Position numbers and translations under genes: made by a program. The notes under the pieces were generated by a model, which had not been told where the DNA came from, did not search any database, and saw only the letters and a program-made list of their open reading frames with translations. From Microbotryomycetes sp. JL201 (taxonomy: Eukaryota; Basidiomycota; Microbotryomycetes): a DNA stretch of 64,000 nt. Numbering within the stretch: the first letter of the stretch is position 1; each line of letters opens with the position of its first letter. Below, piece by piece: positions 12,631-25,305 of this stretch. The stretch is from NCBI GenBank assembly GCA_033819885.1, contig JAQYUZ010000005.1, positions 124,001 through 188,000 of the forward strand, given 5' to 3'.

Positions 12631-12807
12631 TGGCTGTTTTTTGATTCATTAATTTTGCTTCAGAGGTTGTGTTGTGATTGCGTTGGACTGCGCCGGGCTT
12701 CTGGTGACAATGAGAAACGACATGTTGCTTTACAATCATCCTGCGAACCACTGAAAAAGTACAAAAGGCACGGAGAAAAATCATCGTAAACGCGCTAGAG
12801 TTTAATG

Positions 12808-14662
12808 TTATGCGACAGCGAGCTTTTCAACCTTTTCGGCCAAATCGTCAGACTTTGCCTTGCTTTTCTCCTCTTGTTGCTTCTTCTCCCAAGCCTCGGC
12901 ACCATCGTAGTAAGCGTTATAGTGGTGGAATTGCTGCGGGTTGAGCTTGACTTCGAGTGTCTTTGTGTCGACGGCACCTCCTTCCGGACGACCTTGTTGC
13001 CTCGAGTAGCCCTGAATGATCGAAGCCCTCTCGTAACGGACATCAAAGACGCGCTGCAAGAATTCGAAAGTGAGCAATCACTCGTTCTGTCCGCCACTTT
13101 ACAAAAAGTCACCGACCTTCAAGACTTTGCTGATTTCCTCTTGAGAAGGCGTGGATTTAAAGTCTTTGAAAAAAGTACCGAGAGCCTCGGCGTCTTCCAT
13201 TGATTGGGATGCACCTTGTCCTTGAGTGGGCAGCATTGAGTGTGCGGCGTCGCCGATCAAGATGGTTCGGCCCTTGATCCACGTCGAAAGTGGGTCCTTC
13301 GGAGGTCAAGACGATTGTAAGCGAATCATGGACATTTCGAGTAAAAAAATACACTCACTGTGTCACGAAGTTGCCAGAGACCAAGGTTAGGGCACCGTCT
13401 ACAGAACACAAAAACCAAGTCAATGAAAATTTCACGATAACCTCTTCCGGAGAACGCACGAGAAGACTGTCTTGATCCACTCGGGGAAGTGAGCGTAACT
13501 CTCGAGCAAGTGGTCGATCGAGCCCGAAGAGGTCCACGAGTCGGTCGACTCTTCGTGCATGCGGTCTGCAAGCAAGGTACGTCCCAGGTCAGTTGGATGC
13601 CTCTTTGATTTGGTCAGGTCACAAAGGGCAACAACTCACCATCGGGAACAAGAGCAACGATCGCAAGCAGCTCTCCACCGCGGCAAGGGCCCATGACGGC
13701 ACGGCAAGACTCGCCGACCATCATGCTCGTCCAGGTCTCTTGGGTGCACTGAGCGTAAGCGTGAGGGATGTCTTTGATGTCGTCGCGGTTGACCTAATTT
13801 TCTCGATCAATCAGATCTGCACGGATACTAGTGTCCTAAGGACAGCGAACGACTCACAAGCAGGCGGTAAGCGCTCAAGCCAGTGGGCTTGGGCTGAATT
13901 TTCTCTCCAAGGACGCTCTCACGGACTTTCGAGTGACTATTTGCTCCACAACTGTCAGTCAACCTCACGAGTGGTCTCGAAGATGGCCAACTTACATGCC
14001 GTCTGCGCCAACGATGAGGTCAAACTCGCCCAAAACCTCGCCAGACTCGAGCGTGATTGTTCCCTTTTCACAATCGCAGCTGGCAACTCGTGATGCCGTC
14101 TTGATAGTGGCAGCGGGACCACGCGTCTTGTCCTCCTCCGTGGCCAATTCTTTGAGCATGTCGTGCAAGTCGACGCGGTGGAAGAGCACTCGCGTGTAGC
14201 CATTGCTGTTTTCCTTGTTGAAGGGGACTGTAGACCATGTCTAACGGTCACTCGAGCAGCTCCGTTCGGGCAACGCTTAGCCACTCACTGGCCATTTGCT
14301 TGACGCCGTCTGTCCTAAAGATTTGGAAGCCAGTGTCGACCATCGCGCCATACTTGTCAAAGTACTTGGCGAATCCAGCTCGCTCGAGGACACCGGTGGC
14401 ATTCGGTTGCAGGGAAATAGCAGCTCCAACTTCTTTGTTCATTCGACTTTGCTCGAGAATCGTGATTTCTCGGTTGTCGGCGCGGAGAAACGAAGCCTAT
14501 CATCATAAAACACGGCAAAGTCAACCTGAGCCCGCAGGATTGCCAAGCGCCATAACGAGTGCTGTTCACGTATCCCAGGCCAAGATCACTCACAGCAGCC
14601 AAGCCGGCAATGCCGCCGCCGACGACACAGATCTTGAAAGGCTTGGAGACGGGAGCGGGCAT
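12808..14662 (-). CDS. Group A FAD-dependent monooxygenase (salicylate hydroxylase-like)
   Basis: A NAD(P)H- and FAD-dependent aromatic or polyketide hydroxylase. Seen: ATG at 14662 leads directly into the dinucleotide-binding motif ICVVGGGIAGLAA. After an intron comes ADNREITILEQSRMNKEVGA and LQPNATGVLERAGF. Further on is the middle DG-type motif in GEFDLIVGADGM, then the second FAD motif IGDAAHSMLPTQGQGASQSM with EDAEALG (about 13240-13160). The C-terminus ends in a lysine/glutamate-rich helix. At least five introns. No membrane anchor seen, so it is likely cytosolic. It is convergent with the Zn2Cys6 gene. The substrate is unknown; fungal members act on salicylate-like aromatics or secondary metabolites. 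Confidence 0.88.
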
Positions 14663-15124
14663 GGTCACGTGCTCTATTTGGTGTGAGGAAAAGGGTGGGC
14701 GGGTCGAGACGCGATCTGAGACGAATCAGGTTAAAGGAGGATGGCAAAAGCTCACCGCGGCTCTCTCACTGATTTACACGCTCCGAGCGCAGCAAGTCTC
14801 GACTTGCTCCGCGTTCGATCCGCTTCAGCCGAAAGGGACGGACCGAGATGCCGCATGCATATCCACAAACACATGCCACATTCCTGTCTCAAATAGTCAC
14901 AAGTGTCTTCGGATCTTCCGATGGGTGTACTCAAAGACACGTCCTCGCGCGTCTTTCATACACGAATTTCCCCGCATCGGGCCTCGCATCTTCGGAAACC
15001 GCAACGAGGTGAGAAAGTCCGACAGCGCTTTGCGAGTCAGTGACTTTGGGCGCTGTATCGAGCCAGTTGGACGCTTGTCAAGATCTCAACTGTGTCGCTA
15101 TCCGACTGGAGGACTAGACGAGAA
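14663..15124. promoter_or_regulatory. Divergent region between the FAD monooxygenase and AAA ATPase
   Basis: About 460 bases between divergent start codons. It presumably carries both promoters. Open frames here have no family resemblance and I saw no distinct motif. Confidence 0.45.
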
Positions 15125-17807
15125 ATGGCGCCCGCCGTGGTGAACGCAGACAGTCACGTGAGCAGCCACTCGGCACCGAAATCGAATGTGCTCGCCCCGC
15201 ATCACACCCCTCCGCCTTCACCGCCTCACGACATGTACGTCGAAGTTGAGCAGGCGTACACCAATACCGGCCAATGGTCTCCTGCTCGCGCCGCCACCGA
15301 CTCGTACGGCGCGAGCGGAGACGGCACCGGCTCGCTCAGGACGCCCCTCCAATTCGTCGCCTACAATCGCACGTACCCGCTCAGGTCCGAGCATGAAGAC
15401 TTTACGTGGATCGAGCCGCTGCATCCAGCACTCCTTCGCCTTGCGCGCTCGCTGTACCCGACAATGTCAACCCTGTACGACAGGGTTCCAGGCGTGAGCA
15501 TCTCAACGCTCCTTGGTCACATATCAGTATCTGACGCGATTCCGGTTACACCAGATTGATTGCCGCGACCTGTACGTGCGACGACAGGAAATCAGGAGTC
15601 AGCTTGAACTCCTGACCAATTTGGACGACAAGTCTGCCATCCAAACCCTGCTCAATTACGTCGAGAGCAAGTTCAGATGGGTGTGAGCAATCAAGCCCTC
15701 CCTTGCACACCCGACCGCATCTGACAATGGATTCGAACGCAGGGCCGCGCAAATCGCCGAGTATCCACCAGGAATGATCTCTTGGCACCTGCTATGGTCG
15801 CTTGTGACAGTCGGAGAGGACGTCGAGTCTATTCATGACATTTCTGGGGAACCCGTGAGCTGGCGTCATTGTCTTGATCGAATACAGGTCTTGACAATAC
15901 GCTGGATAGATGGCGCTTGTGATAGACGCTTGGGCCTACGTGCAAGAGTCGATGGGACGGTGAGTCGAACAAAGTACATTGCGAAACCGGAGTGTGTCTT
16001 ACAGAGCCGTTCCATAGGGCCTTTGTCATGAAGTGTCATTACATACAATGGGCAGGAACGACTTGGCACAAAGTCAAACTGACGCGCAAAATTATGGAAT
16101 ACACTGTAGGTGCCATGACAGTGTGAATTGAATAGGGCCAACATTATGCATGCAGGACCTTCGACCGATAACGTCATTGCCGACGAAGCCGATGACTCTA
16201 GAACGAAAAGAATTGCTCGCTGGTTCGTGCTCTTGATTATTGCTTTGCTCTTGCTGACCAAGATGCCAACAGAGCGAGGACAGCGCTACATTCATGTAAG
16301 AGCTCGACCATTGTTTGGCACGGCAGCTCTGACCACAGTTTTGCAGTACACTCGAACGCCACATGCTCGCTATGAAGGCTTTTTCTATACCCGGGCTTTC
16401 GCCGGAGCGTCAGTTCACCTTCAACTCGCGGAGTTGACTCGGTATTGATTGGTTCTTTCCAGTTCCAAGACCATTGGCGACGGTCAAGTTATCATGGACG
16501 TCAAGAGCTGGCGGAGAATGAATCCGTCCCTCGACAGCTGGGGGTCAGTGCTTCTCTAAGCTGTATTGTCTATGGATCGGTCGCTGACCAAGACCTCTAC
16601 AGAGACGATCTCGAGAACAGACCGACATCACTGTACACTTCTTCATCCACGACAGCGCTTTCTGCGCCCGTAGACTTTGACCAGGAACAAGCTTACTTGT
16701 TGCCGCCGATCCTGCACGGATTTAGCTTACGAGCCAAGCGATGGGGTGAATTCCTTGTCGATCAATTGTCTACCATCTCGTGGACGGACAATGCGTTCGA
16801 ACATCTCGTCATTCCATCGAGCTATCGCCGCATCATCCGGTCTCTCGTCACAGTTCATGCGGCGAGCGACCTCAAGGGGCGGCTTATGACGGACGTCGTC
16901 GAGGGCAAAGGTAACGGTCTCATCATGGCGCTCCATGGCACGCCTGGTACGGGAAAAACATTGACGGCAGAGGCCGTGGCGGAGCATTTGCAGAGGCCTT
17001 TGTATATTGTCAGCGCCGGAGAGCTAGGAATTACAGCACAGGTTCTCGAAAAACAGTTGAAAGATGTTCTCGAAGTGAGTCAATTGCATCTTTAGCATGG
17101 ATCGAGCTGAGGACTTCGCAGCTCGCCACCTTGTGGAACGCCGTGCTGCTCATTGACGAGGCCGATATCTTTCTTGAGCGCCGATCGACCCAACAACTCG
17201 AGCGTAATGCTTTGGTCGGCGTGTTTTTGAGGCGTACGTCTCGTACATCTCCACCCATCAAACAAACACGCTGACCTTTCGTCATAGTCCTCGAGTACTT
17301 TTCTGGAGGTGTGCCAGAGCGCAATGAGATCAAGACCATGTTCTCATATGATTGATCCCACAGTGTTGATACTGACAACAAATAGTCTCGAGCGGTATGT
17401 ACTCCGGTCTCGTATGGGCCGCCGCCGCTTATGACCATCGTTCGCCCCTCAGGTTCGACGAGGCTTTCTTGTCTCGTTTTGCGGTTGTGTTGCGCTTTGA
17501 TGAGCTCGATTTTGACTCGAGAAAGACATTGTGGGAACGCGTCAGTCGCAAGACAATTCCGCATAGAGCTCCGGCTTACCGAGCTTTTGCACAGTTTCTA
17601 TCCAAAGCAAGTCAAGATTTGTCTTCGTTCGACCTCGACAAGCTCGCATCCTTCAAGCTCAACGGCCGAGACATCAAGCATACGGTACAGACAGCTCAGG
17701 CGGTGGCTTTGTGTGAAAACGAAACGTTGACGATGAGCCACTTTGACGAAGTTTTGACCGTAGCGAAGTCAACGATGAGTGTCACCGGTCGCGAAGGCCC
17801 TGCTTGA
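15125..17807 (+). CDS. AAA+ ATPase with N-terminal DUF7025-type region
   Basis: Belongs to a large fungal family of AAA ATPases of unknown role. Seen: the N-terminal region has FTWIEPLHPALLRLARSLYP, then PGIDCRDLY across an intron and YPPGMISWHLLWSL, all typical of the DUF7025 segment. After a hydrophobic stretch (WFVLLIIALLLLTK, about 16220-16260) and several small exons comes the ATPase core: LIMALHGTPGTGKTLTAEAV (Walker A), LLIDEADIFLERR (Walker B), VLILTTNSLERFDEAFLSRF (sensor 1 and arginine finger). The C-terminal lid ends at 17807. About eight introns. The hydrophobic stretch lies next to an intron edge and could be intronic. Not Bcs1 proper. The substrate is not deducible. Confidence 0.84.
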
Positions 17808-18551
17808 TTTTGTGTGGTATTTCCTGCAGGTTGTATTGTTATTCTGCTGCTTTGCTGGACCCTCTCTGCATTCTGTAGATTTGACAAGTGAGAATGGGAT
17901 GACAGCGAGAACATTGAAGGATACGGGTCAGGCTGAAACCGTTAGCATGCCTGCGTTCTTTGCCTTCCACACACAATCTATTCGTCGTTACTCCCCACGC
18001 GATCTGAGCTGCCCGTGAGCTTCAACCTCGTCGGTCTCAGTCAAGACAGTAAAAAGAGGCTGCAAAGCAAAAATCTTGTAGGGGCGCAAAAGTGCGCAAG
18101 AGGCGCAAAGTCGAAAGAAGAGCGGAAAACTTGGGGGAAACACCGCGCCTTGAAATGTTCTCGCGTGCGTTCTGGCCAAAAAATTGCCCAAATGTCACGT
18201 CCACGGTATACTTTGGGTCACGGTCAAAGCGGTTAGCTGCATTTGCTTCTGAGAGACGCTGTTGCCAACGTGGTGACAAACCTCTGCGTAGTCCTTGCAG
18301 CTATTCGACACATCGTTCAACTAATCAATTAAAGCTTCGCCAGGAGAAGACACGCTGGAAGTCTGAGAATGATGGAAGAAGAGACATGATTGCAACACTT
18401 GCACTGCTGACCGAAAACACTGGATAACCACAAGATAAAACAAACCCCTTACAGCCGCTCTAAGCCGTCCACGTCTCTCCAAGAGCCCATTCTCGTCTGG
18501 CGAAACACCCGCTTGGCGTGCACCACAAGACAATGGAAGTACACGGTCTTT
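17808..18551. other. Convergent 3' region between AAA ATPase and MFS transporter
   Basis: About 740 bases between two converging stop codons, longer than the 100-250 bases usual for convergent pairs here. It holds T-rich and A-rich stretches suited to 3' ends. The open frames in it are short and basic and show no family match. I see no gene. Confidence 0.4.
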
Positions 18552-20469
18552 CTAGCCGTACCTCGGCTTCGAGCCATCCTCATTGCCGTCAGCCACGAAT
18601 TGCAGAGTCCACAAGCGCAGGCGGCGGCCCTTGAAGTAGAGGGCAACGCCACATGCGCCGAAGAATGCGAGCACTCCAGCGTACATCCAGTACGCTCCGA
18701 TGTGTCCCATTTTGTCCGTGGTGGGAGTAAGACTGTACGTGAGCCCGAAGGACACGAGGCCACGGACAGCGCAGACGAGCGTGAGGACTGTGCCAGCGCG
18801 AGTCGGGTAGGCATCCAAAAGATAGGTTTGGCCCCTTTGAACGCAAGAAGAGTCAGCATGATGACTTCGTGACACCTCTCTAGGCTTATTGCAGCGATGA
18901 ACTCACGCAACAGACGCCGCAATGAACGCAAAATAGTTGGCCGCGAGCGTGTATGGGAAGATGAACCAGTGGAATTTCTCCGGGCGATCGTACGCGTAGC
19001 CGAACAAGACAGTCGACATTGTACCAATGGCGATTGGCAGGGCGAGCGGGATCAGGCGGACTTCAGGCTCGTGAACTCCGTTGTTACGGCGGGCCATGAA
19101 CTTGATGAGCCAGTCGGAACCGAAACCGACCATGGGCAAGAGGATGAATGCGACGACGATCTGACCGGCTTGGGCGTATCCGGCCCACTTGGGGTTCCAG
19201 TTGTACGGTGGAGCTTCGAGAACGGTGGCGTAAGTTGTGCCTTGAGCAATGTTGATGCCAAGGGCCCACGAGTTGCCGAGGATGATCAAGAGAACATTGG
19301 GCAGCAGCACCATCTGGCACATGTGCTTGACAACGCCCCATGCCTCACCCCACGAAATTTCAGCGTTGAACATGGCCATGTTCGAGAGCGTAGTGCGAGG
19401 CTTGTGGTTGACCGTGTCGAGCGCGGGACGGGTGCTGGCAGTGACCTGCTTCTCTTCGACATACTCGGTCGACTCTTTGTCCTCCTGGGGGAATCCGCGT
19501 GCGGCGGGCGTCGTGGCAGTCAAGCCATTGTAGGCCTCGGCGGGACTGCCATCATGGAACCGTCAGTCGAAAGGTCTCGCAAAGGCCTGTCGAGTCGACT
19601 CACCGGCTGAACTTGGTCTCCGGAACAAAGATGATTGATGCAATCAAAATGACACCAGAGATACCGCCGTACAGCGCGTACCAGTTCCTCCACCCAACGG
19701 CGCTGGCAATGTTGGCTGAGACGAGCGTGAGCACACAGCCGACGATACCTTGAAGGGTTGATTGGAAAGAGAGGATGTTCGCGCGCTCATGCAAGAAGAA
19801 AGACTCCTTGAGCATGAGCGGGACGAGGGCCTCTGACTGTCCAGCGGCGAAACCGATGACGATGCGGCAGGCGAGGTGATATTCGTAGCTAGTGTTGAAA
19901 GTGGCGACGATGCAAGCGATGAACAAGACCAAGCACGACCCAATATAGACCGGCCTGCGACCGACGGCCAGGGCGATGGGCATAAAGAGGAAGTTGGACA
20001 CGCCCATGGACAAGGTCGGGATGGTGATCAGGCGAACGATGTCCTGGTAGCCCTTGCCGGCCTCGATATAATCTTGCAGGAAGAAAGAGATGAGGGAACC
20101 GGCGGCCGAGACGACCGTGAGACCAGTGCAAGAGTCTGCAGGCGCCACCAGATGAGCTTTCTCGGTCCCGCTTCCTCTTGGTAGTCAAGCTCACAAAGAG
20201 ACAAGATGACAGCGACGAGCCACTTGTGCCATGTTGGAAGGTTGAGAGGATCTGAAAGCTCATGTTCAGTCAGTTACGGACTACCTAATCGAAGTGCGCC
20301 CGCACTCACCGCGAGGGTCCGCGCTGGGCGCGGGAATCAGAACGACATCCTTCTTGTCATTCGCAGAGATAAGGCTGACGGTACCGAAGGCGGCCTTGGT
20401 CTGCTCTTCGGTTTGACCTTGGAGGTGAGGCGCGTTGACGGACGAGCCGTTTTCGATGTCGTGGGGCAT
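18552..20469 (-). CDS. Major facilitator superfamily transporter (DHA1-like)
   Basis: A 12-span membrane transporter. Seen: ATG at 20469, a polar N-terminus, DPLNLPTWHKWLVAVILSL at the first span, the loop-2/3 motif region (LAVGRRPVYIGSCLVLFIA), then CRIVIGFAAGQSEALVPLM with the entry to the fifth span. A cytosolic central loop rich in Thr/Glu separates the halves. The second half has APPYNWNPKWAGYAQAGQIV and AYPTRAGTVLTLVCAVRGLV, typical of the fungal DHA1 group related to Hol1 and Tpo transporters. The last exon ends at 18552. Three or four introns. It is divergent from the first PhyH dioxygenase across a 3.2-kb gene-free region, which suggests shared regulation. Substrate unknown: polyamine, drug or pathway product are all possible. 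Confidence 0.9.
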
Positions 20470-23400
20470 GGCGCTCGCGGCTGCTCACTCGTCTTAGCGG
20501 CTGTGAGTTGTACTTGACACGAGGTTGAGAATTGAAGAGAGGTGATGAAGAAAGAAGAAGGGAGCAGATCGCGGGGCTCCTTTATCTTACAGGTTGCCAG
20601 CTTGCCCGGCGGGACCGTCGCAGCGGAGCAATGCCAAGAATAGGCTCTCGCAGTCCGGAGCGGCCCACACACCCACCCCGGTCCCGGCCACGGTGCGTTT
20701 CCAGCACGGAGCATGCGATGCAGAATGTCATCAACAACCAGCCCGCGGAAGGGTCCATGTAGGACAATATCAAAGTTTTACATGATTGCAAACTTTCTTT
20801 GCCTGCTTCCGGAATTGCTCCGCGGACACGGCAGCCTCGTTGAGGCTTCAATAGCGGAAAGCCCCAGCGATGCAGGGTCACATCGTCTCGGAGCAAAAGT
20901 GTCCTCCTAGTTCTGGACCCCGCAGGCGCAGGTCAGTCTTGGCAGGCCTGGACTCCACTCTGATAGTTTTTAGCCTCGAGGCCCTATATGCCGACGTATT
21001 GTGGATCTGGGCGGGCCAGACGCGGGGGTGGGAGCTATTTCAAAACGCTCCACGGCGCGCTCCGTGTCGGTGACGTGCTGTGAGCCAAAACCCGCCATTC
21101 AGACGCCCGTACGGCCGATCTGCCGAGGTACAAGAGGCGATCTCCAAACGGACATGCTCTGTAGAAGGACGTTTTGACGCCACCTCAATCCTCCCGAGCT
21201 GTAAAAGTAGTGGCGTGCAATGAACTGGTAGCTGTCGCATCCTCGTCCCCTTGTATGGTTTGCAATCTGGCCATGCCGCTTTCGCCACTCGCTCACTTAT
21301 GAGACCCCATCAGCTGCGCCACTGCCAATGCCGCTGGGCTCCGCTCACCGTTGCCCCTCCGAGCCTAGTCAGATAAGGATGCTGTCCAGTGTCTTGTGCT
21401 CAGTCGCGAAAGCTTGCGAACAGCCCACCTGAACGGGAAGCGCAAAGCACCAGACCGTATGGCGCTTCAAGGTCCTGCTTGCTTGGCGGGACCATAGTGC
21501 AACTGTTTTTGCGATTTTTTTGACCGCGAACAACTGGTCCTATGAATTGCCTCTATGTCCGCGAGCTCGCTCTGACGAACTCTTGGGAAGCGGTGGCATG
21601 GCAGGTTTCCGTTCACCACCAGCAAAACAGCTGTGTCCACCCGTTTCTGCGATGATCTTATTCTGTTTCTTTGCAAAGTATTCTATCGTCTGATGTCATT
21701 GCGGATCGTGAAACAATGAGTATTTTCTTATTCAGATCGGAGATCGTGTTTCAGGTTTGTCGGGCAGCAAAGAAGCACAAAGCTGGGTCTTCCCTTCCCA
21801 AATATCAGCATATGACGGGAGTTCTCACGATTTTGTAGCATATCAGCGACGGCAACTGAGACATCGAGGGCGGTCCGCCCCTTGGGCCGACTTGTAAACA
21901 TGCAATTGCCATTGCCAAGACTTCGTAACAGAGCGCTTGGTTCTGCTTTCCTTAGCTAATCAGCTGTGACGATAGTTCGGCTTTGCAGTTTGCTATTTTG
22001 TCTGCCTTGTCGGAGCTGGTGTTCCCTTGTGAGCGCAAACTTGTATCCCAAGGAGGTAAGGAAAGCTGGCCGCACCCCCACTATCCATCATACAGTTTAC
22101 ACCCTTCTTTACTTGCCAAAGACACCTCCGCGGGTTTCCCGCCAGCAACACCGCTCAGTCTCAAGTTCAAAAATGTCGAATCGCGTCGACTTTGACCATC
22201 AAGACAGAAACTCATGATATCCGTGTTGGGTCTCCCGGACACTGACATCTCATCTTTATCAGGCTGATCATGAGCGGGGAATGACTCAGTCTCGCAAGAG
22301 ACCTTTGGTAGTAGGTTTAGTACGAAATAGTTCGCATCGAGCCAGGGAGTGTGAACGCTTTCTAGAAACGATCAGCCGAGCCCACGCAGGTGCAATTGTG
22401 AATTTTGCCTTGCTCAGATGTCCTCTTCTCCTTGTTCGCAGTCAACGCTGACTGCTTTACAAGCAAAAACGACTTTCGGAATACGAGAGGAATCAATCGG
22501 GAATCAAGATTCTGAAAGGCTTTGCGTCGGCTGCTTGCGAGGCTTGAGTAGTTACAGCTGTGCAAGAAGCTGATAGTGCTACCTAGGCCGCATCAATCGA
22601 AGATTTATCCTGAGGCCTCACACAAGCGGGAGCCAGTTTTTTTTTTTCTAAACAACCTATCCATTGCAATCGATCAAGGAGCCAGGATCGGGACTGTGCA
22701 TTCACGCTCAATACAAGAATATGATATGACCGGAAGATGCGTAAATTGAAGAAGAGCGCGTTGTATGAACTCTTCGGCCTAGAGGCCCAGAGCAGCACGG
22801 TAAAACGTGATAAAAGACTGGTTGGCGCACGAAAATCCGGGGATTCAGGACTCTCGCTGATCTACGGACAATGAGTATGCTTGCCAGTGAACAATGTCGT
22901 GCCAGACGATAGTCAACGCGCACGGTTGTGTGACTGGCTTTGCGCGCTTACGACCACCCCACCTAACCGGACTTGTCAGCAAGCAGAATGTATCGAGCAT
23001 ACTTGAGCACGGGTTTTTGAAGGGCTGCTTTGCTAGCAGCAGCTGCTCAAGGTATACCTCTTCAGCTGTACAGGGCTTGCATCATTCGTCTCGACATTGC
23101 AGACTCGCGATTGCTCGCATCAACGAGGCCTGGCATCCGATTGGGCATTGCCAAACGCCTAGTTATTAGAGGTTGTGCACTCAGCCGTGAATGGTTGTTA
23201 GGCATTGCTTGCATACATAAGTAGCTTCCGAGGTGGATGTGAGATTTCCGATCGTTCACGTAAGAGTATGTGTCTATCACCGTGCGAGCTGTCTGCAGCA
23301 AAGTCATGCTTGCTTTCAAGCGAATGCCATATCTTCTTTCGACCATTGCTTTTGTTTGTGACGGGAGTTGTGGCCGATCTAACCACGCTCCGTGGTTACA

Positions 23401-23675
23401 TTCTTGCCGGCACACGCGTTGCAGCTGAGCGTCAGAGTTTGATCGTTTATCCTCTTTAGTAAGGAGCAATCATGGGAGCCGTCAAGCTCTGAGGCACCCG
23501 CAGGCATTGTCGGTATGGAACACGTGACTCTCGGGCCGGGAGGTCGGCGTCGGACGGGGCGAAGATCGGAATGGGTAGATGGGCCGAAGCTCGGCCCCGC
23601 TTAGAACGACTGAGGAACCTTGGCTTACTCGTCGTCCTACTGGCTTTACTCATCTTTCACATCTTTCCACCAACA
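20470..23675. promoter_or_regulatory. 3.2-kb gene-free divergent region (MFS / PhyH1)
   Basis: The longest stretch without a recognisable gene in the window; most other spacers are under 500 bases. Open frames are short, mostly lack an ATG, and match no family. I found no terminal repeats, transposase-like frames or tRNA B-box. Near the MFS start is a candidate Zn2Cys6 site, CGG-N7-CCG (20810-20822). A CACGTG E-box lies at about 23521 upstream of the dioxygenase. It could be an extended promoter, hold a noncoding RNA, or be a decayed gene. Confidence 0.5.
20810..20822. promoter_or_regulatory. CGG-N7-CCG inverted triplet, candidate Zn2Cys6 site
   Basis: The bases read CGGAATTGCTCCG, an inverted CGG pair of the spacing class bound by binuclear-zinc regulators. 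It lies about 340 bases upstream of the MFS start. A related CGG-N8-CCG stands in the CocE/PhyH2 divergent promoter. Such sites occur by chance, so this is only a candidate. Confidence 0.3.
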
Positions 23676-24883
23676 ATGCCAGGCCCCAAGCCCAACCAGA
23701 CCTACGTTCGCGAGGTCAAGTCAGTAGACTGCCTCGACTTCACTGGCAAGACCAAGTACAACGACTTCCGCGATGACCTCGTCCGAGATGGCTACGCGGT
23801 TATCAAGGGTGCTATTCCCGAGGAGCGTGCTCACCAGCATGCCTCCAACTTCCACCAATACATCGAAGACTTCGGCTACGGCTACAAGCGCGACGACCCT
23901 TCGACTTGCACAACGGAGCATCTGCCGCACATCACCGAAAAAGGCATGATCCTGCACTACGGTGTTGCTCAGGAAGATTGGGTTTGGAAAGTTCGCACTG
24001 AGCCCGGCGTCGTCGGCGCTTTCGAGAAGTGAGCTCTGCAGGATTGTGATAGTCCGCCGAACGGATGCTGACGGATAGTGACGCGCTCTCAGGGTCTACA
24101 ACACCGAAGACCTCATTGTCTCTTTCGACGCGGTCAATATCCAGTGGCCTAAGCGGAAGGACGCCCCTGACAACCCACGCTGGGCTCATCAAGACCAAGA
24201 CCCCGAGCGCCCTGGCTTCCGCTGCTTGCAGGGCCTGGTCAACTTGAACCCCAGCGGGAGCGATGACGGTGGTCTCGTCGTCATGCCGCGTGCTCACCTT
24301 ATCAGCGAGCAATATCACGAAGCGCTCAAGGACGAAGAGCGCATCCCGCAGTGGACAGTGAGTCATACTCAGAAGGCGATCAAAAGCAAACGCTTCCTGA
24401 CACATTGCTGCGTAGAACGAGTGGTACGGATACAAGGACACCGGCATTGCCTGGCTCAACGAGCGTGGCTACCAGTTCGAGAAAGTTAACCTGGGCCCCG
24501 GCGACTTGGTCGTTTGGGACTCGCGCCTGCCTCACTACAACGTTCCTCCTAAGGGCAACCACGTTCGCATGGCTGTCTACACCTGCTACGCACCTGTCGA
24601 GACCGCCACGCAGGAGGATTTGATCAGGAAGAAGGAGGCTTTCGAATGTGAGCCGAGAAGCAGTCATAGTGGATGTGGCCGTTTCCTGACCATGTTTTCT
24701 TTTTCTTCAGCTGGCAAAGGAAGCACTCACTGGCCTCAGGCGCTCGTTGTTGGTGCACCGCCAGCGTTCCGCCCAGATGGCACCATCGACCCCGCCACGC
24801 TTTCAGGCCCAAGGACCCGTCCTGTCTTGGATGAGCGCGGCTACAAGTTGACGGGTATCCCATACATCAAGGCCTCTGCCTGA
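23676..24883 (+). CDS. Phytanoyl-CoA dioxygenase (PhyH) family protein, copy 1
   Basis: An Fe(II)/2-oxoglutarate-dependent oxygenase fold. Seen: ATG at 23676, then CLDFTGKTKYNDFRDDLVRD and GYAVIKGAIPEE. The HxD iron ligands are in RWAHQDQDPERPGFRCLQG, followed by DDGGLVVMPRAHLISEQYHE. The distal His is in VVWDSRLPHYNVPP and the 2-oxoglutarate Arg is probably the one just before MAVYTCYAP. Three introns splice cleanly (after AFEK, after IPQWT and within the codon before SGKGSTHWPQ). The protein ends GYKLTGIPYIKASA. An in-frame codon upstream is not ATG. It is paralogous to the copy at 27865, and a CocE-like hydrolase on the opposite strand lies between them. Substrate unknown. Confidence 0.88.
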
Positions 24884-25305
24884 TTTCGCATGCTTTCGCT
24901 TCGATTCGTACTTTGTCTTCTGGGCTGTAGCGGGAGTACTATGATTTTTCAGTTGTAAACTACGCAGTTCATTCCATCTATTCAGTCTGTGCATCGCATT
25001 ATTCTTCGCAGAAAGTGAACTGATTTTCGATTGATGCTTGCTCAGATCGAGGGCTCAATACAGCGCACTCTCGTACCTATTGATTTTCACGCAGTTCAGC
25101 AGTTCAGTAGTTCAGTGTCGAGATGAGCAGGCCGCAGGCGTGTGATCGGCGTGCATTGCCCGCTCGAACTCAAAGATCCAATACAATCAAAAATCTCTCG
25201 CGCAGGCTGGCTATCGAGGCCTCGCGTCCGAGTACTGGACTCCGGCAAAGTTATTGCATAATTCAACATAGGCTGCATTACAGTCAAACCCCCTCGACGC
25301 GAATC
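24884..25305. other. Convergent 3' region between PhyH1 and CocE-like gene
   Basis: About 420 bases of 3' flanking DNA with T-rich stretches and a short repeated GTTCAG run (about 25091-25113). Open frames here are not convincing. No gene seen. Confidence 0.4.

Noticed and set aside
18897-19610. Long plus-strand frame opposite the MFS gene
   Set aside because: Shadow of a well-supported transporter exon; composition rich in Glu/Asp/Arg as expected from the complement.
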